The notes below the pieces were generated by a model that worked only from the letters and a program-made list of their open reading frames with translations, was not told where the DNA came from and did not search any database. From Alphaproteobacteria bacterium (lineage in GTDB: Bacteria; Pseudomonadota; Alphaproteobacteria; UBA7985; JAUIBT01): a stretch of 64,000 nt of DNA. Shown piece after piece: positions 25,830 through 34,896 of the stretch. How positions within the stretch are numbered: the first letter of the stretch is position 1; each line of letters starts with the position of its first letter. The DNA lies in the NCBI GenBank assembly GCA_030428565.1, contig JAUIDR010000002.1:1-64000 (forward strand). The letters run 5' to 3'. The position numbers and the translations under genes were made by a program.

Positions 25830-26798
25830 CTATTTGACGTAAGGTTGGCCAATAGCCGCAGGCGGCGTCGGACGACCAATAAAGCCAGCCAGCAACAGCA
25901 CCGTCAGCAGGTAGGGCAGCGCCTGCATGAGCTGCGTCGGCAGCACGCCCACAACCGGGAAGTCCACGCCTTCGAGGCGCGCGGTCATGGCCTCCAAGAA
26001 GCCGAACATGAAGCAAGCACCCAGCGCCCTAAAGGGCTGCCAATTGCCAAAGATGACCGCCGCCAGCGCGATATAGCCCTTACCCGCTGACATCTCGCGC
26101 ACGAAACCCGCGCCGGACGCCGTCGACAGGTAGGCGCCCGCGATCCCGCACAGCAGACCGCCGAACATCAAAGCGCGATAACGCAACCAAAAGACCGAAA
26201 TGCCCGCCGTATCGACGGCCTCGGGCACCTCGCCCACTGCGCGCAGGCGCAAGCCAAAGCGGCTGCGATAGAGCACAAACGCGGTCATAGGCACCGCTAT
26301 CAACGCCATATAGACCAACAAGCTATGCCCAGAGAGCAGCTCTTTATAGATGGGGCCCAGCACGGGAACTGCGTTGAGTTGGTCGGCAAAGGGTAATGTA
26401 ATGGGGCCAAAGCGTTGGTTGTCGGTCAAGGCCGGGGTCTGGCCGCCGCGCGCAAAGACGGCGTGCCCTACTACGATGGTAAAACCCGTGGCCAGCATAT
26501 TGATGGCCAGGCCTGAGACCACCTGGTCGCCGCGGTGGGTAATCGTGGCAAAGCCGTGTACAACTGACAGCATCATGGAGCTGAGCATAGCCGCGCCCAG
26601 CCCTACCCAGACCGAGCCGGTGGCCGCTGTCACCGCCGCTGCCACAAAGGCAGAGGCCAAGAGTTTGCCCTCAAGGCTGATATCGACGATGCCCGAGCGC
26701 TCAGAAAAGATGCCCGCCATGGCGCAGAGCATCAGCGGCGCCGCTAAGCGAATCGATGCATCAAGCGCCAGCAGCAGCTGAAATGCCAAATCGTTCAT
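25830..26798 (-). CDS. Nucleoside-type ABC transporter permease 2 (BMP-family system)
   Basis: 322 residues with about eight hydrophobic helices. The segments ALDASIRLAAPLMLCAMAGIFSERSGIVDISLEGKLL and GLRLRAVGEVPEAVDTAGISV (residues about 12-48 and 218-238) are typical of the RbsC-like permeases of BMP/Nup nucleoside importers (NupQ/YufQ type). It pairs with the upstream permease and overlaps its stop by 4 nt. It forms the inner-membrane channel for nucleosides. Last gene of the seven-gene operon. Confidence 0.93.
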   Translation of the reverse strand: MNDLAFQLLLALDASIRLAAPLMLCAMAGIFSERSGIVDISLEGKLLASAFVAAAVTAATGSVWVGLGAAMLSSMMLSVVHGFATITHRGDQVVSGLAINMLATGFTIVVGHAVFARGGQTPALTDNQRFGPITLPFADQLNAVPVLGPIYKELLSGHSLLVYMALIAVPMTAFVLYRSRFGLRLRAVGEVPEAVDTAGISVFWLRYRALMFGGLLCGIAGAYLSTASGAGFVREMSAGKGYIALAAVIFGNWQPFRALGACFMFGFLEAMTARLEGVDFPVVGVLPTQLMQALPYLLTVLLLAGFIGRPTPPAAIGQPYVK

Positions 26799-27937
26799 GA
26801 CACCGCTCCTTCTGGGCTCGATTTACGCGGCAAGACCAAGTAGAGCAAGCGCGCCAGCCAAGGATTGAACATGTAGTAAAGCGCGCCCGAAAACAGAATA
26901 ATCAGGCCCTGGATCAGCACCACCATTTCGCGGGTAATGCTTTGATAGTTAAAGTCGATCTCAGTGCCACCTTGGTAGAGAGCGCCGAACAACAAGCTGG
27001 CCAAAAAGATGCCGATCGGGTGGTTACGACCAATCAGGGCCACCGCAATACCAACAAAGCCATAGTTGCCCGAGAAGTTCAAAATCACCCGCTGCTGGGC
27101 GCCGGCGACTTCGTTCAAAGCCATCATGCCCGCTAGTGCCCCGGAAATTGCCATGGTCAACATGACCACACGCGGCACATTGATCCCCGCGTAGTGCGCC
27201 GCTTCAGGGTTGTGACCGACCGCGCGGATTTGGTAGCCAAGGCGCGTGCGCCAGATCAACAACCAAACGCCGATCAGCGCCAAGATGGCGATGAAAAAGG
27301 ACAGGTTCATCGGTGATTCGGCCACTTTGCCGATGCCCAACCAATGCAACACATCGTGGGTCTTGTACAAAATGGCATTGCCCGGGAAGGGCGCGGTCTG
27401 GGGGGACATCTGACCCGGCTGCATCATCGGTCCCGACAAGAGGCTGACCATGATCGCCGCCGCGATGAAGTTGAACATGATGGTGGTAATCACGATGTGA
27501 CTGCCGCGATAGGCCTGCAAATAGCCAGGGACCAACGCCCAAGCCGCGCCAAAAGCGGCCGACGACAAGACGATGAGCGGCACCATCAGGATCATGGGCA
27601 GGCTGCCGCCCAGTGCCATGACCAACAGGCCAACGCCGAGCCCCCCTAAAGTCGCCTGGCCTTCACCGCCAATGTTGAACATCTTGGCGTGAAAGGCCAC
27701 CGCCACCGCCAGCCCCGTAAAGATGAAGTTGGTGGTGTAATAGAGCGTGTAGCCCATGTTGCCGGGGAATAAGAATGGGCCTTGGAACAGGGTCCACAGC
27801 ACCTCAACCGGTTTTTCGCCAATCGCGGCGATCACCAAGGCACACGCCAAAAAGGCTACGAACAGGTTGATAAGGGGCAACAACAGAACTTCTGCCCAAC
27901 GCGGCAACGGCGGCGGCGTTCCTAAAAACTTAAACAT
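26795..27937 (-). CDS. Nucleoside-type ABC transporter permease 1 (BMP-family system)
   Basis: 380 residues from the ATG at 27937, which overlaps the end of the ATPase gene. About nine helices; FHAKMFNIGGEGQATLGGLGVGLLV and GYQIRAVGHNPEAAHYAGINVPRVV are the conserved signatures of the NupP/YufP permease. Together with the 25830 protein it makes the transmembrane pathway for nucleosides. The earlier in-frame start at 27991 lies inside the ATPase gene and is unlikely. Confidence 0.93.
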   Translation of the reverse strand: MFKFLGTPPPLPRWAEVLLLPLINLFVAFLACALVIAAIGEKPVEVLWTLFQGPFLFPGNMGYTLYYTTNFIFTGLAVAVAFHAKMFNIGGEGQATLGGLGVGLLVMALGGSLPMILMVPLIVLSSAAFGAAWALVPGYLQAYRGSHIVITTIMFNFIAAAIMVSLLSGPMMQPGQMSPQTAPFPGNAILYKTHDVLHWLGIGKVAESPMNLSFFIAILALIGVWLLIWRTRLGYQIRAVGHNPEAAHYAGINVPRVVMLTMAISGALAGMMALNEVAGAQQRVILNFSGNYGFVGIAVALIGRNHPIGIFLASLLFGALYQGGTEIDFNYQSITREMVVLIQGLIILFSGALYYMFNPWLARLLYLVLPRKSSPEGAVS

Positions 27938-29552
27938 GGCTCTCTCCCCCGCTTGCGGCGGCTTGCGCGGCGGGCACCTTAGGACGCGCACGCCCCCCGC
28001 CCATCATCAGGCCCAACTCGTTCTCATCGGCCTGACCGCGGGCAACTTCACCCACCAGACGGCCTGCATTCATGACGATGATGCGGTCGGACAGCGACAT
28101 AATCTCTTCCAGCTCGACCGAGATCAACAGCACCGCACAGCCGCGATCTCGCAAAGCGATAAGCTGCTTATGGATGAATTCGATCGCGCCGACGTCGACC
28201 CCTCGCGTCGGCTGACCGACAATCAAGACTTTGGGTTCAGCGTCCACTTCGCGCGCAATCACCACTTTTTGCTGATTGCCTCCCGACAGGTGCTTTGCGA
28301 GCACGGTTGCCCGGCCATTGCGCACATCGAAATCTTCGATCAAGCGCTTGGAATGCTGGTAGATCTTGGCACGATCCATCAGCAGGCCCGCGCCAGCAAC
28401 CTCGCCATTGTGGTAGCCCAAGATCGCGTTTTCCTGCACCTGGAAATTTAGGATTAGGCCGTGGTGGTGGCGGTCTTCGGGAATGTGCCCCAGGCCAATA
28501 TCGCGCATGGCCGCAGGGTCTTTGGGCTTCCGGTTATCGACGCGGTGGCCCAAGACCTCAAAGTGTCCTTCACCGACCGGTCGCATGCCCGACAGGATCT
28601 CCATCAGCTCGGACTGGCCATTGCCGGACACGCCCGCTACGCCCAGGATCTCGCCCGAGCGCAGTTCAAAGCTGATATCTTCCAGCACCTTGTAGCCCGC
28701 TTGAGAGCGCGCGCCCAAACCGGAGACCGATAGGCGGGTCTCTTTGGGTTCGGCGGGGGAGTGGTCTACCTGCAACAGGACTTTGCGGCCCACCATCAGT
28801 TCGGCCAATTCTTGCGGGTTGGTGTCTTTGGTGTCGCGATGGCCCACCATTTCACCGCGACGCATGATCGACACGCGATCGGTGATGGCCATGATCTCAT
28901 CGAGTTTGTGGGTAATCAGCAATATGGTGACGCCATCGGCCTTGAGTACCCGCAAAATGTCAAACAGACCCTCGGTCTCTTGCGGCGTCAGCACGCCGGT
29001 CGGCTCATCGAGGATGAGGATTTTAGCGCCGCCTTTTAGGGCTTTAATGATCTCAACGCGCTGGCGGATGCCCACAGGCAGATCGCCGACCCGCGCATCG
29101 GGATCGACCTTCATGCCATAGTGTTCTGCAAATTCTGCCAACAGCTTGCGCGTGGCCGCGCGGCCCTCGGCCAGCAGCGCCCCGCCTTCGGTGCCCAGCA
29201 TAACATTTTCAAGAACGCTGAAGGTCGGCACCAACATGAAGTGCTGGTGGACCATACCGATGCCCTTGGCAATGGCGTCGGCGCTTGAGCGGATATCAAC
29301 CGCCTGCCCACCGATTAGCATGCGGCCGGTATCGGCGCCTTGCATGCCATAGAGAATTTTCATCAGCGTGGATTTACCGGCACCGTTTTCACCGATGATG
29401 CCGTGGATGGTCCCCGCTTCGACCGCTAGGTCGATATCCCTGTTGGCCCGAACCGGGCCAAAACTCTTTGAGATTTTTTCCAGCTCTAGGGCCAGACCAG
29501 GCGCGCTCTGCGCGCCCGCTGCCTGGCCAACCGGGCCAACAGTTTCAGTCAT
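27930..29552 (-). CDS. Nucleoside-type ABC transporter ATP-binding protein, double ATPase
   Basis: 540 residues with two ABC domains as in NupO/YufO and RbsA. Domain 1 has an intact Walker A (GENGAGKST, residues about 54-62) and Walker B (ILILDEPTGVLTP); its signature is degenerate. Domain 2 has a modified Walker A (GVSGNGQSEL), a normal signature LSGGNQQKVVIARE and VLIVGQPTRGVDVGA in the Walker B position. These asymmetries are standard for the family. It drives uptake through the two adjacent permeases. It begins 37 nt after the binding-protein stop. Confidence 0.94.
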   Translation of the reverse strand: MTETVGPVGQAAGAQSAPGLALELEKISKSFGPVRANRDIDLAVEAGTIHGIIGENGAGKSTLMKILYGMQGADTGRMLIGGQAVDIRSSADAIAKGIGMVHQHFMLVPTFSVLENVMLGTEGGALLAEGRAATRKLLAEFAEHYGMKVDPDARVGDLPVGIRQRVEIIKALKGGAKILILDEPTGVLTPQETEGLFDILRVLKADGVTILLITHKLDEIMAITDRVSIMRRGEMVGHRDTKDTNPQELAELMVGRKVLLQVDHSPAEPKETRLSVSGLGARSQAGYKVLEDISFELRSGEILGVAGVSGNGQSELMEILSGMRPVGEGHFEVLGHRVDNRKPKDPAAMRDIGLGHIPEDRHHHGLILNFQVQENAILGYHNGEVAGAGLLMDRAKIYQHSKRLIEDFDVRNGRATVLAKHLSGGNQQKVVIAREVDAEPKVLIVGQPTRGVDVGAIEFIHKQLIALRDRGCAVLLISVELEEIMSLSDRIIVMNAGRLVGEVARGQADENELGLMMGGGRARPKVPAAQAAASGGESHV

Positions 29553-29589
29553 AGTAAACGCCTTGTTTGCGCTTAGTTAAGGTGCGCGA

Positions 29590-30603
29590 TTATTCTACAG
29601 GGCAAGTGTTGTCCGCACGGTAGTCGTGGACAACGATGTCGCCAGAGATGATGCCAGCCGCTGCCGCTTCAACAGCCGCTTTCATGTCATCGCTGATCAG
29701 CGCTGCGTTGTTTTCATCCAACGCCCAGCCAACACCGTTTTCGGCCAGACCCAGGTTGTAAACGCCCGCATCAAAGTTGCCGTCCATTGCGTCCTTCAGG
29801 GTGTTGTAGGCCGCAACGTCCACGCGCTTCAGCATGGAAGTCAGGACCGAACCCGGAGCCATGTGGTTCTGGTTCGAGTCAACACCGATGGAGTACTTGC
29901 CCGCATCAGCCGCCGCCTGGATGACGCCAACGCCGGTACCACCAGCAGCCTGGTAGACCACGTCTGCACCACGGTCGATCTGCGAGCGGGTCAGCTCAGC
30001 GCCTTTGGCCGGATCGTTCCAAGCCGCAGGCGTGGTGCCGGTCATGTTGCCCAGCAGACGGATGTCACCGTTGGCTGCCTTGGCACCCTGCTTGTAGCCA
30101 CACTCGAAGGCGCGGATCAGCGGAATGTCCATACCGCCAACAAAGCCGACAGTGCCGGACTTTGAGAAGTTCGCTGCGATCATGCCGACCAGGTAAGAGC
30201 CTTCGTGCTCTTTAAAGGCGTACTGGCGCAGGTTCGGCTGGTTCAACCAGTTCACGTCGATGATCGAGAACATGACGTCGGGGTTGTCGCCTGCAACGGC
30301 GTTGATGGCGTCTGCCTGACCAAAGCCAACACCCAGAACAACGGTCGCACCGCGCTGTACCATGCGGCGCATGGCTTGCTCACGCTGAGCTTCGTTGGTC
30401 ACTTCGAATTCCATGACCTCAACACCGGTCTCGTCGGTGAAGCGCTTGATGCCGTTGTAAACGCCTTCGTTGAAAGACTTATCGAACTTACCGCCCATGT
30501 CATAGATGACGGCCGGCTTGAAGTTACCGTGCGAGCCGGCGAAAGCCACACCAGCAACAGCGGTAGCAGCCGCGGTTACCGCGGCGAACAGAAAGGATTT
30601 CAT
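29590..30603 (-). CDS. BMP-family nucleoside-binding protein
   Basis: 337 residues. Signal peptide MKSFLFAAVTAAATAVAGVAFA without a lipobox Cys, so it is likely a soluble periplasmic protein, unlike the PnrA/BmpA lipoproteins. The family core is clear: AVIYDMGGKFDKSFNEGVYNGIKRF, GVGFGQADAINAVAGDNPDVMFSIIDV and VDSNQNHMAPGSVLTSMLKRVDVA. It captures nucleosides (purine nucleosides in characterised relatives) for the ABC importer encoded downstream. Lies mid-operon, between the oxygenase and the ATPase. Confidence 0.93.
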   Translation of the reverse strand: MKSFLFAAVTAAATAVAGVAFAGSHGNFKPAVIYDMGGKFDKSFNEGVYNGIKRFTDETGVEVMEFEVTNEAQREQAMRRMVQRGATVVLGVGFGQADAINAVAGDNPDVMFSIIDVNWLNQPNLRQYAFKEHEGSYLVGMIAANFSKSGTVGFVGGMDIPLIRAFECGYKQGAKAANGDIRLLGNMTGTTPAAWNDPAKGAELTRSQIDRGADVVYQAAGGTGVGVIQAAADAGKYSIGVDSNQNHMAPGSVLTSMLKRVDVAAYNTLKDAMDGNFDAGVYNLGLAENGVGWALDENNAALISDDMKAAVEAAAAGIISGDIVVHDYRADNTCPVE

Positions 30604-30680
30604 GTCTTTTGTCTCCCTGACATTTGGACCCTAGGATGAGGCGAAGCCCCGTCTTGACGCAATGATCTTTGTTGGAAGGA

Positions 30681-31526
30681 TCAGTCTTGACGGATTTCGC
30701 TCAAGCGTTCCGCGAGGTATTCACCTGCGGTCATCTTGTCCAACCGCACTTCGGGGCGCGGGTGGACAAAAAGCGGCATGGAGTAGCGCGCCCGGTTCTC
30801 TTGCTTGGGCGGGTTGACTACTCGGTGCGGGGTCGAAGGATAGTAGCCACGCGTCGCCATCTCCAACATGTCCCCACAATTAACGGTAATGTAGCCCTTG
30901 GCGCAGGGCACGTCGTGCCAAGCCCCTTTTAGATCTTTGGCTTGCAAGCCGGGCTCTGAGCCCGCGACCAGCAGCGTGATCAAATTGATATCGCCGTGTT
31001 CAGCTGCGCGCACTTCGCCGGGTTCTACGCCATCCGCCAGCGGCGGATAGTGGATAATGCGCAGAAGGTTGCTCATCGAACCTTCAATCATCTGAGAAAA
31101 TGGCTCCGAGGCGATGGCTTTCACGTCTTCCGGGGTCTCCTGCTCCAGCCATTTCAGCAGCATCGAACCGATGCCGATCATCTTGGCCTGAAAGGCGCGG
31201 GTTGTGTCCTCGACCGAGCCTGGCACCGGGCGATCTTGATAGATGTGATAGAATTCTTTCAGATCCTTGTGGGCATTGCCCTTAGCGTTCTCGGACTTAT
31301 AGCCGAAAAAGCCGTGAACTTCGCCGGGTTTGACGGCAAAGTCCGCCTTGGAATCGCTGCCGAAAAAGGCCTTCCAAGTGTCATACATACCTTCAATTTC
31401 GTCGTCGGAAATGTCGTGATCCTTTAGAATCGCAAAACCGGTCTTACGAAAGGATTCAGCAAATTTCCGGGGCGCTTCTGGGTCGTTCAAACTGACGGCC
31501 AAGACCTCAAATTCATCACCTTGCAT
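30681..31526 (-). CDS. 2-oxoglutarate/Fe(II) oxygenase of the isopenicillin N synthase family
   Basis: 281 residues. The N-terminal DIOX_N region (RKFAESFRKTGFAILKDHDISDDEI) and the 2OG-Fe(II) core are complete. Iron ligands H177 and D179 (AEHGDINLITLL) and H234 (STPHRVVNP), and the 2-oxoglutarate-binding RYS motif at 247-249. Cytosolic. It would hydroxylate or demethylate a small molecule while converting 2-oxoglutarate and O2 to succinate and CO2. It lies inside a nucleoside uptake and hydrolysis operon (62 nt after the nucleoside hydrolase, 77 nt before the binding protein). A nucleobase or nucleoside is therefore the likely substrate, by analogy with fungal thymine dioxygenase of the same superfamily (inference). 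Confidence 0.92.
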   Translation of the reverse strand: MQGDEFEVLAVSLNDPEAPRKFAESFRKTGFAILKDHDISDDEIEGMYDTWKAFFGSDSKADFAVKPGEVHGFFGYKSENAKGNAHKDLKEFYHIYQDRPVPGSVEDTTRAFQAKMIGIGSMLLKWLEQETPEDVKAIASEPFSQMIEGSMSNLLRIIHYPPLADGVEPGEVRAAEHGDINLITLLVAGSEPGLQAKDLKGAWHDVPCAKGYITVNCGDMLEMATRGYYPSTPHRVVNPPKQENRARYSMPLFVHPRPEVRLDKMTAGEYLAERLSEIRQD

Positions 31527-31588
31527 ATCGAGCTATACCTCTGTTTCTAGAGCCCATTTATATGGCTCTTTATGTTGTATCAGGTCCG

Positions 31589-32506
31589 TTAGTGGCCTGT
31601 TTTGATTGTATTTAAGAATACATCCTTGATGGCCTGGTCCTGCCCCCCGACGCAAGCCTTAACCAGCCTGCGATTTGGATCTACCGAGCGCAGCGTCGCC
31701 CCTACCAACTCCCCATCGGGAACAACGCTGATCGCGGTCTCCTCAAAGCTAAACAGCTCTGGATACAAGACGGCAACCATGGCGGCTGGGTCGTGCATCT
31801 GGCAACCCTCGATGTTGTAGTGGCTCATGTAGAAATTAGCATAGAATTTGGCGGCTTCGTTCAAAAAGCCCCCTAGAACCGGCGCAGCTTTTGCCAGGCC
31901 TTCAAAGTCGCTGGGCGGGCTCACGATGTCGCTGGTCACGTCCAGGCCGACCATAATCATATCCCAGTTGGCCGCAAAGACCTTGTCCGCCGCGTGCGGG
32001 TCGTTCCAAACGTTGGCCTCGGCATAGGGCGTGACATTGCCGCGATCCAGGCCGCCGCCCATCATGACGAGGCGGGTCTTTTCCTGAATGCTGGGGTCCA
32101 GCTCCAAAGCCAGTGCGATATTGGTAAAAGGCCCGATGGGGCACAAGACGATCTCGCCCGGTGACTCGTTGATCAAGTCAACGATCAGCTGCGCCGAGGA
32201 GCGCTCGTCGATGCCCCCTTTGGGATGCGGGGCCGGCAGATCGCCGAACCCCTGCTCCCCGTGCACATAATCTGACACAGGGTTGGGCTCCATGACCAGA
32301 GGGCGGTCGGCACCCTTGGCGACGGGGATATCCAGGTCCACCATCTCAGCCAGCACTTTGGCATTGCGCGCGGCCGTGTCCGCGGTCACGTTGCCGAAGA
32401 TTGTTGTCAGCGCGACCAGATCCAAATCTGGATGCAAGGCCGAAAACAAAATTGCGAAAGCGTCGTCGATACCAGGATCGGTATCAATGATGATTTTTTG
32501 AGCCAT
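31589..32506 (-). CDS. Nucleoside hydrolase (IunH family)
   Basis: 305 residues. The Ca2+-binding signature DTDPGIDDAFAI (residues about 8-19) is intact, and the family core continues with VMMGGGLDRGNVTPYAEANVWNDPHAA and a conserved Asp-rich end (CQMHDPAAMVAVL). It cleaves ribonucleosides to base and ribose in the cytosol. Ribose goes to the ribokinase encoded just upstream; the base may go to the oxygenase encoded just downstream. Base preference (purine or pyrimidine) is not evident. Confidence 0.94.
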   Translation of the reverse strand: MAQKIIIDTDPGIDDAFAILFSALHPDLDLVALTTIFGNVTADTAARNAKVLAEMVDLDIPVAKGADRPLVMEPNPVSDYVHGEQGFGDLPAPHPKGGIDERSSAQLIVDLINESPGEIVLCPIGPFTNIALALELDPSIQEKTRLVMMGGGLDRGNVTPYAEANVWNDPHAADKVFAANWDMIMVGLDVTSDIVSPPSDFEGLAKAAPVLGGFLNEAAKFYANFYMSHYNIEGCQMHDPAAMVAVLYPELFSFEETAISVVPDGELVGATLRSVDPNRRLVKACVGGQDQAIKDVFLNTIKTGH

Positions 32507-32550
32507 ACTTATTCTTATCGTTTCTTTGCATGTGGCATCGATGGCGGACT

Positions 32551-33429
32551 TTAGCCCGCTCTTGCCTGTTGGGCAAGGAATGCCTCGACCTCTGATTTTG
32601 ATGGGATTGCCACCGCTGCACCGGGCTTTTGCACCTGCAGCGCGGCGGCCGCAGCGGCGTAGCGTAGTGCCAGCGAAAGTTGGTCCGGCGCCTGGCTGTA
32701 GTGGGCCAAAAAAGCCCCCAAAAAGGTATCGCCTGCCCCAGTTGTATCAACCGGATCGACCGCAAAGGCCGCCTGGAACTGCCGCTGACCGTCCTGCGCG
32801 ATGAATTCGGCGCCTTTGGCCCCGTGGGTAATCAGCAGCGCCGTCCCACTCAAGTCGGGCCGGGCAGCACGCAGCGCCTCAGCTTCGTATTGATTGACCG
32901 CCATCAGATCCACCTGATCGATGACCGCCAGCGCCCGCGCCTCGTCGAAGGGCGCAGGACTATAGGCGACCCTTAGCCCCGCTTGTTTGGCTTTGGCAAC
33001 GATTTCAACGGTGAGATTGGTCTCATTTTGCAGCAGAACCCAAGCGTGGCTGGGGGCCGCGGCCAGCGCCGCGTCGATCTGAGCCTCGTTCAGCGCTTGA
33101 TTGGCGCCGCCGTGGATGACGATCATATTTTCTGCATGCGCGTCGACAAAGATGATGGCGTGACCGGTCGCGGTCGCGACCCGTGCTACACCGTCGGTTG
33201 CCACGCCAAGCGCCGCAACGCGGCCCAGCGCCCAATCGCCATCGGGGCCGACGGCACCTATGTGACGGACCTCGCCCCCCGACGCCGCGATGGCCACCGA
33301 CTGGTTGACGCCCTTGCCGCCCAAGAATTGCTCAAAAGACCTTGCGCTCAGGGTCTCACCGGGCTGGGGCATGCGCTCCAGCGCGTAGACCAAATCGACA
33401 TTTATCGAGCCGAAGTTCACAATGGTCAT
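32551..33429 (-). CDS. rbsK: Ribokinase
   Basis: 292 residues from the ATG at 33429; an in-frame TTG or ATG further upstream at 33492 adds non-family sequence. PfkB fold with N-terminal NFGSINVDLVYALERMPQPGETL, the GG..N substrate motif (FLGGKGVNQSVAIAASGG) and the C-terminal anion hole and catalytic base DTTGAGDTFLGAFLAHY. It phosphorylates ribose released by the nucleoside hydrolase to ribose 5-phosphate. First gene of the seven-gene operon; its promoter should lie in the short divergent gap 33430-33507. Confidence 0.93.
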   Translation of the reverse strand: MTIVNFGSINVDLVYALERMPQPGETLSARSFEQFLGGKGVNQSVAIAASGGEVRHIGAVGPDGDWALGRVAALGVATDGVARVATATGHAIIFVDAHAENMIVIHGGANQALNEAQIDAALAAAPSHAWVLLQNETNLTVEIVAKAKQAGLRVAYSPAPFDEARALAVIDQVDLMAVNQYEAEALRAARPDLSGTALLITHGAKGAEFIAQDGQRQFQAAFAVDPVDTTGAGDTFLGAFLAHYSQAPDQLSLALRYAAAAAALQVQKPGAAVAIPSKSEVEAFLAQQARAG

Positions 33430-33507
33430 AGACAAAACCTTTTCATCGCGGGAGATTAAGCGAGCAAACCAGCGATAACAAGCTGAATCCACTCCCTTTG
33501 GAAAACC

Positions 33508-33972
33508 ATGATTTTACAAGACGACTTGACGATCAAAGCCCTGTTAGAAAACACCCGGCGCATTGCAATGGTGGGTGCGAGCCCCAAGCCCTGGCGCGAC
33601 TCACATAAAGTCATGGCCTTCTTGTTACAGCAGGGCTTCGAGGTGGTGCCGGTCAACCCCAGCTTCGCCGGTCACGAGCTGTTGGGTCGGAACGTCGTTG
33701 CCGATTTAAGCGCCTGTCCGGGCCCCATCGATATGGTGGATATCTTCCGTAATAGCGATGCCGCGGGCTTGATTGTGGATGAAGCCATCGACCAGAAAGC
33801 TCGCTTGGGCATCACCGCCATTTGGATGCAGCTTGGCATCATCAACCAAAAGGCCGCCGAACGGGCGCACCTTGCCGGGCTGAACCTTGTCATGGACCGC
33901 TGCCCCAAGATCGAAATTCCCCGTCTAGCGGTAGAGACTAAGGCCTCAATGCCACTTGTGGCGGCGCAATAG
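33508..33972 (+). CDS. CoA-binding domain protein (YccU-like)
   Basis: 154 residues with a Rossmann CoA-binding fold: RRIAMVGASPKPWRDSHKVMAFLLQQGFEVVPVNP is the glycine-rich first strand and helix (residues about 18-52), VDIFRNSDAAGLIVDEAI and AIWMQLGIINQKAAERAHLAGLNLVMDRCPKIE follow. Members are small cytosolic proteins of unclear role that bind CoA-like ligands. It is a single gene, divergent from rbsK and convergent with the DMT pseudogene. Confidence 0.9.
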   Translation: MILQDDLTIKALLENTRRIAMVGASPKPWRDSHKVMAFLLQQGFEVVPVNPSFAGHELLGRNVVADLSACPGPIDMVDIFRNSDAAGLIVDEAIDQKARLGITAIWMQLGIINQKAAERAHLAGLNLVMDRCPKIEIPRLAVETKASMPLVAAQ

Positions 33973-33980
33973 CGCTGTGG

Positions 33981-34896
33981 CTAGGCGGCTTTGGCCTTAC
34001 GACCCATGCGGAAAAACAGCAGGCCAAATGCGATAACAACCAGGCAGCCCACGATCGTTAGCGCGGTCGGCGGTTTGCGGAATAAAAGCGCATCATACAG
34101 CACCACCCACAGAATGTTCGAATAGAACAAAGGCGAGATGATCGAAGCGGGCGTAAAGCTGAGCGCAAAGGTCATGAACCAATGCGCCAGACCGCCCAGC
34201 AGCCCATAGACCGACAGGATCAACAAGAGCTGCCAATCCAAGGCCTCTGGCCACGTCCAAAACGCTAGCGGTGCGAAGATCAAACAGCCAGCCAAAGTGG
34301 TGTAGACTTGGCTCGTCGCCAAGCTGTCATAGCGTGAGGCCATGCGCGAAAACAGCTGATAGAAAGCGGTGCTGATCGCCATACCGAAGGAAATCAAATA
34401 GGGCCAAGATAGGGAATCGCTCAGCGTCCAAGGCCGAATTACCAGCGCGACACCGCCCAGACCGCCAAAAATGCATAGCCATTGCAACAGCTTCAAGCGT
34501 TCACCCAACAAAGGATAGGCCAGCGCCGCGACGAAGAACGGAATTAAGGTAGATAATCGCCACATTGGTCGTCATCGACAAAAAGCGCAGCGCCACAAAC
34601 AGGCAGACCGTCGCCGAAGCCAGGGAGACCGAGCGGCCCACCTGCAACCAAGGCGCTTTCGAGCGCCAAACGCTCCAGCCGACGCGGTGGGTGAAGAGCG
34701 CTCCCAAGACGATTTGCGGCGAGACAAACCGCATCCACACCACAACAAAGGTCGGCACCCCCGCCGCGCCCAGCCACTTGGCCGTTGTGTCCATGGTGGT
34801 CAGCAAGAAGACCGCCGCGCAGCCCATCAAAATCCCAAGTCCTACGGTGAGATTGAGTCCATTGGCGCTGGGTGTGGCATTGGTTGCGCTGCTCAT
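33981..34896 (-). pseudogene. DMT-family (EamA) transporter, broken by a frameshift
   Basis: The first 115 or so residues (start 34896; GLGILMGCAAVFLLTTMDTTAKWL through SMTTNVAIIYL) are in one frame. The family pattern then continues in another frame from about 34555 (TLIPFFVAALAYPLLGERLKLLQWL to the end at 33981). Joined, they make a normal ten-helix transporter of about 300 residues with two EamA domains. A single-base deletion near 34549-34556 fits. Its start overlaps the lpxB stop (ATGA), so it was built as part of the lipid A operon. Either a recent inactivation or an assembly error; the sequence downstream of the break is well preserved. Confidence 0.8.
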
